From Lepraria neglecta (taxonomy: Eukaryota; Ascomycota; Lecanoromycetes; Lecanorales; Stereocaulaceae), in the NCBI GenBank assembly GCA_033220425.1, contig CM065649.1, positions 4,526,001-4,590,000 of the forward strand: DNA of 64,000 nt, in the 5' to 3' direction. The notes below the pieces were generated by a model. It had not been told where the DNA came from. It did not search any database and saw nothing but the letters and a program-made list of their open reading frames with translations. Every line of letters begins with the position of its first letter. The stretch's first letter is position 1. Both the position numbers and the translations under genes were made by a program. Of the stretch, positions 1 through 10,697 are shown one piece after another.

Positions 1-2147
1 CCTAACCCACTCTCTATCTTGAGATCGAGGCGGCTGTTCTGTTGGAAGAGCGGTCAAGAAGGTCTCGAAGGTATACTGAAAGCTTCGATTTGGCTGAAAG
101 AGTAAGTAGTAACCAAAATTGCATTACTATTGCACAGAAGCCCAAAAAGTCTGGTGTCTTGCTTCTAGAAGGGCCAGGCCTAGATATCTCGGAGCGGAAC
201 GAGTGCATTTTCGCTGTTCATAGACGCGTCGATGCAAGTCTGATCCGGGTCGATTATTGATCGTAGTAGAGCTTCAAATGTCAGTCACAAGTGCGAAACA
301 TAACAAGGACCGCTCCTTGGTCAAATCAATGGCTTTTGTACCGAGACCTGAGTAATAGAATTTGAAAGGGTCTCAATTCTGACCTTGAACGATGGTCATG
401 GGGGTGGGGGCAGGTTTGATGATCGATTGTGTTCCTTCGAGATGTCGGCATTCTCTGATGTATCCTCAGATCCATGCCAATTAAGAATCCAGAACTCTGC
501 GTTCGGGCCTTTCCCCAGAACCAAATGCTACTTCAGATAAAGTAATCCAGAAGCTTTCCCCACAATTTCAAATTAGTGGCCCTGAGTATGTGGGCCCATC
601 GAGATGTCTTGACCAACAATTTTATAAATCGGATCTTCAAACCGTCCAAACGCCGTCCAATGTTGAATTTTGATCGGGAAATCGCTTCTGATCGAGAGTA
701 CAATGGGTCAACAGCGTTTCCAGAAAGATTTTGCAACGGTGAGAATGTAATTTAAGAGTAATCACCATACATGCCTGCATCGATGATCAGTAATGTGTAC
801 GGGTACTGTGGCATGCGTCAAGTCACGGTAAAGCGAAACTTCTAGCGTTCCAAGATATTGTGTGAGAATTATGCTAAAGATTTGTATGTGCACGTTTGGC
901 GACAAAGCCATTGGTATGACTTCTCGTATCCCGAGCCAGCGTTTGGAGCGTGCAGATGTAATTTTGCGCTATCAGTAAAAAAGTCGGAAGGTGGCGGCGC
1001 CCTGGGTGGTGATTGGCGCAACAACAAGGAAAAAACCGTTGATCAGCACACGCTTGCGTTGACGAGCATTAAGGTATTTCTATGTATTGATAACGATCCC
1101 CGCGGGCACCAAATTAACTCACGCAACAATCCTCATCATCGTCGAGTGATTAATGAGTCTGCCACCCCTGGCGCCGGTTTGATAGACCCTGAGAGACAGC
1201 TTTATGCGGAGGGAATCAGAATGATATGCAGACCGAAAGATGTTGAGGGGCGGAAAGCGTAAATGCCGAGCGCCAAAAGGCCCAAGTGTATGCAAGCTAC
1301 ATCAAATGGCATAGAGGGGTGCATTGCCCGTGTGTCAGGCCACCAAGCACCAAGCGGTGGCTCGCGAGGTGGTTATCAGTGACCGCAATCAGTCAGGCCG
1401 CTCATTGGCTTTGTTTTGATCCGACCTTTCCAGAACCTTAGCGGCCATCCCACTAGCCAAAACCCCCTCCGCATTCGCTCACCAATTTCCAACCCGCTAA
1501 CCATATCTTTTCTATTATTCTTTCACTCGAGCTCAATAATGCTTTTTTCTCCTCTACATCCACTCCACCTCATCGCCCTTTTGCCATCTCCCAGCATCAC
1601 GGGCCACAGCAAACTCTTCATTGCGGGTCGTTGACGGAAGTTTGCCTCTTGCATCATCCTCGCGGGCCCAGTCGGACCTCGCCCCCAAGGAAAAACGAAG
1701 GATCAGGAATCGGATTTCTTGTTGACTTCCTTCTTCCCTGCCTTGTCTGGCGCAGTCCCGCGGTTACAGTTAGACATCTTTTGCATCCTACACTCCCCCG
1801 AGTCCGTGAAATACCTCGAGTACAAGCACTGCGTCTTATGCCCAGCGCTTGCTACGCAACCTTTACCTCCGACAAACTTGGTTGGAAACCTTCATTGTGA
1901 GTTTTGCTTGACAGGGTATTATAAGAGTGTTCAATACACCGAATAGGTTGTGTCGAGTTACCAGGGGTCATCACTTTGCTAATTGCTGATTCACTCATTT
2001 TAGCAGTCCCCCTCACCTCGAAACGCCCTGTGAAACGACACTCGAAGACCCTACAAAGTAAAGACTTCCCCCTAGTCATCCAACCTATGTACATAATACC
2101 TTCTCCGGCTTCACCCCAAACATACCACAGACGTTACTGTCGAACGG
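1..2147. other. Intergenic region and probable 5' leader of the CBM21 gene
   Basis: No convincing gene was found here. The open frames are short, lack family resemblance and overlap on both strands. From about 1,430 to 2,140 the plus strand becomes rich in C and T and poor in G, as in fungal promoters and leaders, which suits transcription of the gene that starts at 2148. Several short upstream frames lie in this leader. Confidence 0.6.
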
Positions 2148-4505
2148 ATGCCGTACACACCACCATCAGTGCGATCACCGGTTGCATCACGTCCTGAAAC
2201 TCCAGTCCTCAGCCGCTCCCAGTCCTACACCAAGAGCCAGCAACAAGACCAAACGGCCCACAGTCATGGCTCGCGGACTGAACTGCCCCACTCGTCATCC
2301 TCTAGAGCATACCTAAACAAACACCGTCGAAGTCCATCCATCTCCAAGACGCACACTTTCAGTATAGCGCTATCTACACCCGATACAACACCTCAAGAGG
2401 GGAGGAGCTCGGATAGTGAAGATGAGAAGACCAAGCCGTCTTCATCAGAAAAAGTATGCCAATCCTCCGCCAACAAGCACGTCGGTTCTACCGAAATCTC
2501 TCCTCCTGCATCCCCTCAGACATCTAGCGACGAGGAAGCTACTATGAGACGTGGCAGGGTCAGAGACGTGGGAAAACTGGCCGAACTACAAGCAGCCATC
2601 GGGATAATCGAGCAACACCGAGCGGGTTCCCCGTATAGGCACGCAAGCGAAGAGACAAAGCAAGCGAGGATGACACTCGGGCTACCAGCACCTCGAATAG
2701 ATACTTCGAACAAAGTCAATGGATCGCATCCCCAGCTTTCTCCTGGTCTGCCATTATCAGCCGGGGCTCGTAAAATCTTGCATTCTAGATCGAGTACTGA
2801 TACTAGCGCTTTCTTCGACTTTCCGCGCAACAAGCTAGACTCACCTGCGCGAAGTGCATCCGATAGTGAACTTGAGGACGACGACTTGCCAACGAAGCCT
2901 TCCTTGATTCGGAAGAAGTCTGGTGAGCTTGTGAGGCCAGCCCTCAGGGCATCATCCATGAAGAGGAGGCCTTCAAGTATGCCTGGCACTCCAACATACT
3001 CCAAAGCCGTTCATTTCCACGATAACAGCCTTGTACACGTCCGCCATTTCTTGCAAGTCGACCGACCTATTGCTGTCAGCGCTGGCTCGTCGCCCGTCGA
3101 TTCAACCTACGAAGATGACTCTGAGTTCCCATTCGGTCATGACGATTCAAACTTACGATCGCCTCCATTCGACTGGGAAATCGCGCTGACCAACTTCCCT
3201 CGTGACTCACCTGAGCGAACAGTATTGCCAGTCCGGACGGAGAAGGTATACTTGTCGTCTGATAAAAAGTTTCTTATTGGATCCGTCATAGTCCGCAATC
3301 TTTCATTTCACAAGCTGGTCGTGGCACGATTCAGTCTTGACTGCTGGAAGACAACATCTGAAGTAGTAGCAGAGTACAGTAGTGATGTACGTCAAAGGCA
3401 GACAGACGATGGTTGTGATCGTTTTACCTTCAGTATCAAACTTGAAGATCAAGCCAACCTGGAAAATAGGTCCATGCTCTTCTGTGTCCGTTACAATGTT
3501 AACGGGCAGGAATACTGGGATAACAACAATTCGACCAACTACAAGGTCGACTTCTCAAAGAAGTTCAAGCCTCAAAACGGCAAGCAAGGCATGCAAGCGA
3601 AGAGTTCTCGTCCTAATAACGCTCTACCTCGAAGTAAACCCTCTCAGAGACCTCGCAGTATGCCCTCTTTTGATGACTTTGCTGGCCTGGTATCACCTTA
3701 CGAGTTTTCCTCATTTCCTCAGCCCTCTGCCATGGTTGGTGACGCTCCAATACGGTTCAAGAACAAGCCATCTGCCAAGGACCTTGTTCCAGATGCGCCA
3801 GGACGTCCGGAAAGGTCTGGCAATCAGCAGGCCTTTGGGAATCGCTACGACTTCAGTGCTTCAATACATGCGGCTAGACAGGCACCTAACACAACGCCTG
3901 GCGATCGTAGTGGGGTTCCGTTGAGAGGCAGTGGCCAGGCTGCATCTGGAGCGCAGTCGCAAAAGAGCGACATTGTCGACCCACCGGCGATCAACGTCCA
4001 ACCCTCTCCTGATGCGGGGAGCGCCGTTCAGTCGGATCTTCCTAAGCCCTCGGCATTAACCACGGAGAAGCCTTGTCTGCAGTCCATTTCGTATAACGAA
4101 CTTATCGACAAATACTGCTTCGTACGTTCAGGACCTAAGAAGGAGAGTTAAAAAATCATTCGCTAATGTCGACTCTAGTTTGGATCTGCGAAGCCTTCAT
4201 CTCAGCCCACAAAGTCTACACCAGCTCAGCTGGATGGTGCCTCGGATGGCTTACCGGGAGCTGGGATTATTTCTGGCAAGGGATCAGGCTCAGCCAGTCC
4301 TTCTCCATCTCGGAGTAACTCGCCAGCTGTCGAGGAAACGAAGTCCTCATCAAAAGTCACAAGCCCGCGTGCATCAAGATCTGCGTCTCCTATGACTAGA
4401 TCGGCTATGGGGTCGAGGACGGATTCACCTGTCTCATTTGGGTACCCATACCAGATGCAGAACGGACTCTTTGACACTCATACCCCCACTGCCATTCGTG
4501 GTTGA
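2148..4505 (+). CDS. CBM21 glycogen-targeting regulatory subunit of protein phosphatase 1 (Gac1/Pig-like)
   Basis: Two exons, 2148-4121 and 4179-4505, joined across a 57-base GT-AG intron in phase 0, give 766 residues. A PP1-docking motif of RVxF type (KAVHF) lies at residues 286-290. A CBM21 domain at about 360-468 carries the typical core (VRNLSFHKLVVARFSLDCW and, later, YWDNNNSTNY). The flanks are Ser/Pro-rich and probably disordered. Proteins of this family bring the type 1 phosphatase to glycogen or glycogen synthase and promote glycogen storage; that role is inferred from the family. Without the intron the frame would stop at 4151, but splicing restores an extended tail that ends in a Ser/Pro/Arg-rich segment. 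It is the first intact gene of the window and stands alone. Confidence 0.9.
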
Positions 4506-5544
4506 GCAGTGAAGTCTAGAATGGCTCGAATTACAGCATGGGAGCAGCCAGGGGTCTTGCAGAGCTGCTCCGTTAAAGGTTGATCACACATTGGATCGAA
4601 GCGATACAACTTGGCCCTTTCTCATGGAATGGAGTTTGGACACACTCTTGCAGCAGTGCCATTGTCTGCAATAATTGGCTGCAAGAAAGGACTGTTACTG
4701 AGCTATGGGTATGCGTACACGAATCTTTCACGTGCATGGAAACGGACATCAGTGCTGTACTTGAGCGTTCTTTTGCCATTCATACTGCACGGCGTCCGTG
4801 ACTTGGGGAAGAGACTATTCATTGACCACTCACACTGGTTGCGTCTTGGCGGATTGTGTTCTCGGTTGGGGGAGAAAAGTTGTTTCATTCAAGGCAAGCG
4901 ATGGCGTTGGGTTTCTTCTCATTTGGGGACTTTCGTCGGGACTCAATTGCATTGGGTGTTCTGCTGTACAAATCATTATACGGAGGCTACGTGTGGTTGC
5001 ATATGTCTGTACATGCTCGTTCATAGTGGTGTTGTCACACCTAACCTTAGATACATTAAACCGAGGAACTCATTCAGCTCGCACACTCACTCCTTTGAGT
5101 CATGACTTGGGCGACCTTGATTGCTTTTCCTGTGACGTAGCATTACGAATCCGTCTTGAAACGTATTTCAATTGCCCAAAATAAGTAGATACCCCTAAAG
5201 TGGGCAACAAGGTTCTTTTCTTCTCACTCCGGTTAAGGTCACCAACCTGAGCAGCGGCCGCTTTAACCTGAGTTGAGAGTGAGTATGGCTGAGATGAGCC
5301 TGCCGCATGCCTTTTGTCTCAGTCAGCAAAGCATGGATGCCTACTTTCTGCGCCCTGGGATGCCGAAATGGAGCCCCTTGATTTCTCTGTGACAACTATA
5401 TCTGTACGAATACGCGGGACGTGCTCGCATAGAAGAACAGAGATGTGCCAACATCGGCCTCCGTTCCAGACATCCAAAAACTGCAACGCATGCCTGCAGT
5501 TTTGGAGGATCACCGGTTGCTTGTTGAGACCCCAAAGTGACTCC
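4506..5544. other. Intergenic, including the 3' end of the CBM21 gene
   Basis: A 164-codon open frame at 4611-5105 has an unusual Cys/His/Trp-rich composition and no domain I recognise. It most likely lies in the 3' untranslated region. Nothing else is supported, apart from a GCGGCCGC palindrome near 5254. Confidence 0.5.
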
Positions 5545-5640
5545 GTCGGATTGGAGTGAGTGCGAGAGTTGGTTATCTGGTCAAGTGGAAGGGATGTCCA
5601 GAGCATGAAAGCATTGGGAAGTCTGAGATGGATAGACATG
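5545..5640 (+). mobile_element. Trace of a chromodomain, probably from a Ty3/gypsy (chromovirus) LTR retrotransposon
   Basis: The plus strand at about 5565-5605 encodes GYLVKWKGCPEHES, which matches the heart of a chromodomain of the kind found at the end of chromovirus integrases. Only about 100 bases are recognisable. No LTRs, gag or other pol parts were found nearby, so this is a short, old and broken fossil. A fragment of a host chromodomain gene is the alternative. Confidence 0.4.
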
Positions 5641-5956
5641 GCGACTTGATCAAGGATTCCGTGGGAGTCATCTTAGTACGTAAGGGACTCCTAGTCACGG
5701 TGCTTCTATAGAATCTTTTTTTGGGATCAACAGTCTTGTGGCAAGCGTCTTCAACTTCGGCTCCCCTTGGCAGCTGGGAGTCTACGCATTGCATTCCAAA
5801 AGTTGATGGATCAGTCGATCCTCATGCTGTTTGCTTCAGAAACGGCGTTCTGAAAATATGAGCTTACTCTCAGATCATAGAAAAAACCATTCGTGTGCAG
5901 TAGTCTATCAATTTTTGTTGCATCGCTGCTCAACTTTATCACTTGTCACAGCTACG

Positions 5957-6641
5957 ATGCGTCCTAGTAATGACGAACGACGGAAGTGGAGAGATGAATG
6001 TCGGAAACGCCTGTCGGAGCACATCAGTAAGAGATTACTAGTTCCTTACTCAACGACTGAGTTCTCCAGGGAGCAGGTTAGGAATCACGATAGAGCCATC
6101 CCAAGTTCGCCTTCTTCCTCGTTCAGATGACCCATAAACTTGGAAATTCTTGCCAGAGAAACAAGCTCTATTCTCTAGGAACCTGAGCGAAGCGCTTACA
6201 AGGAATTATGGGCAGGGGTCGGTGAAACGTTTGAGGCTGTACCGACTCAACTGGTGGCAGACCCAACCAAGCAGAATGCCATGATATCAGTAAATGTGCA
6301 GAAACAAACTTCGGTCCGCTGGGCGCTACTGACTGCTGTAACTATTGTAGTACCCAAAGGTTAGCCTCATTGCAACGATCGACGAGTTAAAACAAGAAAA
6401 TATTCGGTTAGCTCGAGAATTGGGTGAATCGAAGGCCGAGGCAGTTGCAGAACTCAAGAAAAGGGAAAAAGCTCAAGTCAAAATAAAACAGCTTGAGAAA
6501 AACAACCAAAATCTTCAAAGGAAGGTCGAGCATAATACGATGACCGCGGAGTTTTTGAGTCCACGTCTCGAGATAGTCTCGCGTATATTGCGGGAGCTCA
6601 AAGACACAATGTCGCTGGAAGATTCCCGGATACCTTGCTAG
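5957..6641 (+). CDS. Small coiled-coil protein of unknown function
   Basis: Three exons (5957-6076, 6179-6289 and 6351-6641) join in phase 0 at both introns (102 and 61 bases) and give about 173 residues. The N-terminal third is basic (RRKWRDECRKRLSEHISKR). The last 100 residues are a heptad-like coiled coil rich in Lys, Glu and Leu, from about residue 85 to 155. I do not recognise the family. The perfect phase agreement of three exons argues that this was a real gene. After the stop, another frame continues with coiled-coil-like sequence (RFPDTLLAHETLEAIEELK) to 6687, so the end looks shifted by a small insertion or deletion. The gene may be recently damaged or may use a splice that I cannot see. 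Confidence 0.5.
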
Positions 6642-6914
6642 CTCATGAGACTTTAGAAGCTATTGAAGAGCTCAAAGCTCTGGCATAGAAATCGAAAATC
6701 AGTTCTGCGATCTTTTTGAACGTCGAGTGGTTTGATCGAAGATTGACCAATGTCAACGGCCGTTGCTTAAATCCGTTAAGTCCACACCTTGAGGTCGGGG
6801 TGTTTTGCGACAATTACAAGCCAGTAGTAGTCTCGAATCATTGCGTTATCATCGTCTTATCGCTATAGTCTCAGGATAGCTTTTTGGAATCATGGCATTG
6901 AGAATCTGCTAGCA

Positions 6915-8698
6915 TCATAGGCCTTTGTAAGAGGGAGATACGAGCTTTGTCGCTTTACCTCCGCGCATGCCGCCGTGACGCTGTCTTGATTCTAACCCCA
7001 ATTCGGAAGCATCGTACGTATTGCCATCAGGGTGCCAAGAGCGCTTGAGTCTCCTTCGCGCCCAATCAAATTGAGCCATAACGCCCGGGCTACCATTTAG
7101 ACTCCTTTCTACTACATCGGCAGTGGGCGAAGGAGTTGTGCTATCGTGCCAGAAAAGCTCATCGTCTTCGGGAGACACTCATTGTGGAAAGGTCTCCATT
7201 CCTCGGAAGTTACGCCTTTGATGGGCGACGCTAGAAACATTCCCGTGCGAGCTATTCAGGCAGCTACTAGAGCATAGTCTTCATCCATAGTCTTCATCCA
7301 GAGAATGGCCGTTAATAGTGAGCTGTCCTGCTAATCATCAGTATCGAGTTCCCACAGCTTGCTGGCTGGCCAGTTGATTTCACCTTCAATATCGGAGCCT
7401 GCACCATCAGAATCGAATGGGTGATTTGCAGTGCCTGTGGTGCTCCCAAGCTGTCTTTCAAGAGATGCATCGTCTTCATGTACGAACTGATTGTCTAAAA
7501 ACGTCAGTGTCACACGATCCCGGTACTGACTGGCTTACCCGCGGGTGGCGGTTTCCATGGATCAAAAAACGCTCGGTATAACGCTTTGCGGACGAAGAAG
7601 TCGGTGATTCCTCTGCCATGACCTTCGTTCGGTGCTTCCATATTTTCGATCCAGAGAAATGCGCGGCATTCTTTGTGAGATTTCCTTTTGGGTGGCCCGC
7701 TCCTCTCTATTTTCCGACGCCGGCTTCCCATTCATATGTCACCAAGTTCGGATGACGTCTCTCTTTGACATCATATCCTGTCTCGTCGGCGGGCAACGGC
7801 AATAGAGTTTGCCAGATATTTCTGAAGCCTAGAAGATAGGCATATCTGGCGAAGTAATCCAATTGTGCCTCGTTGACCTCAGAGATGAGACTATTGAGGT
7901 CGCTTGGCTTACCTGCTTTCAAACTGGAATCGCGGACAGGCGGAGCATAGATTCTGTAAAAATTGCGCATAGAGTAGAGGAACAGTTCTCTCCATGCCCT
8001 ATCCGCACTTCGAGTGTCGGTGTCGATGCGTTTAAGCTGCGGCGAAAAGAGCATTCCCCTATCTTAGGTCGATATAGTTTCTTAAGCGCGTTGACTAGAA
8101 GCTCGAGGTAGTTTAGATCTTCGAAGAGTGAACGGAAGGATGGGATGAATGTGTCGATTTCAAATACACGTTCTTTAACCGAATCTTGCTGCTGCCCATT
8201 CAAAAATGTATCGAAAGAACGTTGGTTTATCATTCGAGCGTCGCTATCTGACATTTTTGGACAAGCAAGTTCCAAGACTTGAACGGAAGGATAATCCATC
8301 TTACTCATAATCTCTGGGTCGCCATTCAGAACGTGTTCCCAAATGGATTTTATATGCTGTAAGTAGTTTATAAAGAGCTGTCAAAAGTAAGCGAATAGCA
8401 CCACTAGTCTTTTTCCAATCCTACATCATCACATTTCATGGAGAAGACTTTGTGAAAGGTGCTGAGCCTCATGTCAGGCCAGTAGGCATTTTATATGTAA
8501 GAGGCTACCCAAGGCATCTCGCATACCTGGATACTTGTTGACGAGATTCCAATACTTGTTTTGGTCATTCTTCTCCAGCAACTCTTTCACCATTCTTGCC
8601 TCCAGTTCTTGGTAATTGTTTCTGCGGAGAGCAATGCGGATGTTCCTATATCGCTCGCCCACTGTTAGTCTCTTCTCGCCTTGGAGCAGATTGGCCAT
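6915..8698 (-). pseudogene. Degenerate DUF3723-family gene
   Basis: Minus-strand pieces occur in the order expected for a DUF3723 protein. First comes a region with YRNIRIALRRNNYQELEARM, WNLVNKYPGMRDALGSLL and WEHVLNGDPEIM (8698-8280). Next is FIPSFRSLFEDLNYLELLV (about 8150), then ELFLYSMRNFYRIYAPPVRD (about 7960) and a C-terminal block with CRAFLWIENM and GITDFFVRKALYRAFF (about 7560-7680). A final exon may reach 7331, and more remnants lie at 6915-7178. The pieces sit in different frames, and not all changes are explained by introns. The N-terminal part of the family is missing beyond 8722. DUF3723 proteins have no known biochemical function; they are common cargo of giant fungal transposons. 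The family call rests on remembered patterns. Confidence 0.6.
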
Positions 8699-8729
8699 CG
8701 TGTGGAGTTGTAGAGTCGGCAAGGTTTCA

Positions 8730-8912
8730 CGATATCAGGAAGCTATAATTCAAGCTAGAGAAAAGGAGATCGAGCACTTGAAAAAGGTTAAATTACAATA
8801 TCATAGAAAGCCGCAGCCGTTTCTTAACTTCACACGAAAGTTCGGGAATAAGCCCATCGAGAATATCAACATAACCAAAAATACCAACGAGCAAGTAGGC
8901 TGTGAGTATTGA
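8730..8912 (+). other. Possible gene fragment with coiled-coil character
   Basis: Just beyond the broken end of the DUF3723 relic, the plus strand has an open stretch with IIQAREKEIEHLKKVKLQY followed by a basic, Asn-rich segment and a stop at 8912. The composition looks like coding sequence, but no start, partner exon or family was identified. It may be a remnant of another gene brought next to the DUF3723 relic by an insertion or deletion. Confidence 0.25.
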
Positions 8913-9049
8913 TAGTGATTACAGGTAGGTATCTGACAGACTACAACAACGGAGACTCCGATTTCGACCAAAGAAGGGTACTGAAACTGGAGGCTTCTAG
9001 TGATTGAAAACGATCTGAAGTTGGAGACAAAGCAGTCACGGAACTCGAG

Positions 9050-9370
9050 CTATGCTAGGACTAAAGGAGTCCTGAGAGTAGAAAGAGGAGTCTGGGAGCC
9101 AGAAATGCCCCAGGATCGAAAATTTCCTGGGAACGGAGAGTTCCTGGAGCCGGTCGTGCCCCAGGATCAGCGGGCTCCTAGGAGGATAGTGCTCCCGGGA
9201 GAGGAGGTTTCCTGGGGCTAGAAGCGGAGGGCTCCTGGGGCGGGAAGTGCCTACCCTAGGATCGGACGGCTTCCAGGAGGAGAGGATTCCTGGGGTTGGA
9301 AGTGCCGTGCCCCAGGATCCAGGAGGAGCGAGTTCCTGGGGCTGGACTTGCTCTACCTTAGCATCGGAGG
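9050..9370. repeat. Degenerate GC-rich minisatellite with mirrored half-units
   Basis: About six to eight imperfect copies of a roughly 45-60-base unit lie in tandem. Each copy has a GAGTTCCTGGGGCTGGA-like half, a GTGCCCCAGGATCGGA-like half and a GGCTCCTAGGAGG-like link. TCCTGGGG and CCCCAGGA are reverse complements, so each unit can fold into a hairpin. More decayed echoes continue to about 9,560. There is no open reading frame that the repeat would explain. Confidence 0.7.
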
Positions 9371-10530
9371 GGCTCTAGGAATAGAGGAGTTCTAAAATTG
9401 GGTAAGGTCGGCGATTAGATAAGCTTTAGGATTGAATAGGTTTCGCAGCTGGAAGCATCCTAAGATCGTAAAGTTTTCGAACTGGAGGGATTGTGGGATC
9501 GCAAGACTTCTAGGGCGGTGCGGCCTCAGAATAGAGGTGTCCTGGAGTTGGATGCATGCTGAACGGGATCCGGTCCGACATCCGACCACGACAGCACAAG
9601 GGATTCTCTGATGTAAGACATGATGCTTGTAGGTGCGAGACGAAGGCCAGATAGGCAGATCCCAACTCTGTTCGTGTCCTCCAGTTCGGAATCGACCAGC
9701 CAATTAGAACAACGACATCTTGCGGCAGACCTTAGCACGGTAGCAGCGCAGATGCCATTACTAAGAAATCATCCTATGTTCCGCCTGGGGTCTTCAGCCT
9801 GCTAGCCTCTGGAAGCTAGCCGTACACTATTTTCAAATAGTGACCATAGGTACGGGTACTATATCCGATAAGTAGGATTGGCTGTCCATTCCGAACTAGA
9901 GGACATGAGTATCAATGGAGTGATAAACTGTTCTCGAGACGGTGGCGGAGAGTTGCAAGCGCGAACGTCAAGATCCTATTTAATAGATCTTCGACCTTCC
10001 TTGATCGTAGTGATCCATCGTATGGCGCGATAGCGATTGACAGATGAACTCCAAGACCATGGTTTTGGCTCGGAGCCTCGGAGGATACCATTCTCTGGAA
10101 AAGGAAGGATTGACTAGCGTCGCTGGCGCACGGCTCGCTAGCGGGCAGATACCACGCCAAGACACTTGATGGGGGGTGAAATTATGCCGCGGTTACCGCT
10201 AGAAGTCGGTGGCGATAGGGCTACGGCACAAAGCTAACGGCTAAAGTCCCGTGCTCCACAAAGAATTTGAAATGGGTAGATCCTAAGGAGAACCTTCGTG
10301 GCCAACCATGCTCATAACAAGCCGCGCCTTACTTTAAGCAAAGCGCAAAAGTAAGCGGAGGGCGTGGAAGCTGGATCATCGACGAAAGGGTAGCCCGAGA
10401 ATCTTATGGTCGGCCTCGTAGATAATTCCTCCTGTAGGCTCGGGTAAACTTGATGGAGGATGGGAGCTGGAAAATGAAAGGGAGTTGTGTTAGGATTGTA
10501 GCTGAAGCATTTTGACCCTACTGGTAGCAA
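9371..10530. other. Gene-free stretch between the minisatellite and the DUF7924 gene
   Basis: Short open frames occur on both strands but none resembles a known protein and none forms a consistent exon chain. The first 190 bases look like heavily mutated copies of the minisatellite. Two adjacent hairpins lie at 9801-9842. The rest may be old transposon DNA, but I could not name a family. Confidence 0.4.
9801..9842. repeat. Two adjacent short hairpins
   Basis: GCTAGC at 9801-9806 pairs with GCTAGC at 9815-9820. Immediately after, CACTATTT at 9825-9832 pairs perfectly with AAATAGTG at 9835-9842 across a two-base loop. No protein-coding context or known terminator class fits. Confidence 0.55.
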
Positions 10531-10697
10531 TTACATGCGAGCTTGCTTAAGTAGCGAGATTATCTCCTGCTGCTGTTCCACCTGCTGCTTCATCTGCTCC
10601 GCCATCTCCTTACTCTCCTGTTTCTGCAACTCCATCTGCTGCTTACTCTCCTGCTTATGTAGCTCTATCTGCTGGAGAAGCTTGGTGACTTGCTGCA
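10531..10697 (-). other. Out-of-frame coiled-coil tail of the DUF7924 gene
   Basis: Downstream of the DUF7924 stop the minus strand stays open in another frame. It encodes a Gln/Glu/Lys-rich helix (VTKLLQQIELHKQESKQQME, then MAEQMKQQVEQQQE) that ends at 10531. It begins with a near copy of the VTKLIELLS motif at the end of the annotated protein. This points to a frame slip inside a repetitive tail rather than to a separate gene. Confidence 0.6.

Noticed and set aside
1-10. CCTAACCC string at the left edge, as a possible telomere repeat
   Set aside because: It occurs once only; no tandem array follows.
858-1262. 134-codon open frame on the plus strand
   Set aside because: No family resemblance, no exon partners, and overlapping frames of similar quality occur nearby.
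4611-5105. 164-codon open frame on the plus strand
   Set aside because: Odd Cys/His/Trp-rich composition, no domain, and it lies just after the CBM21 gene, most likely in its 3' region.
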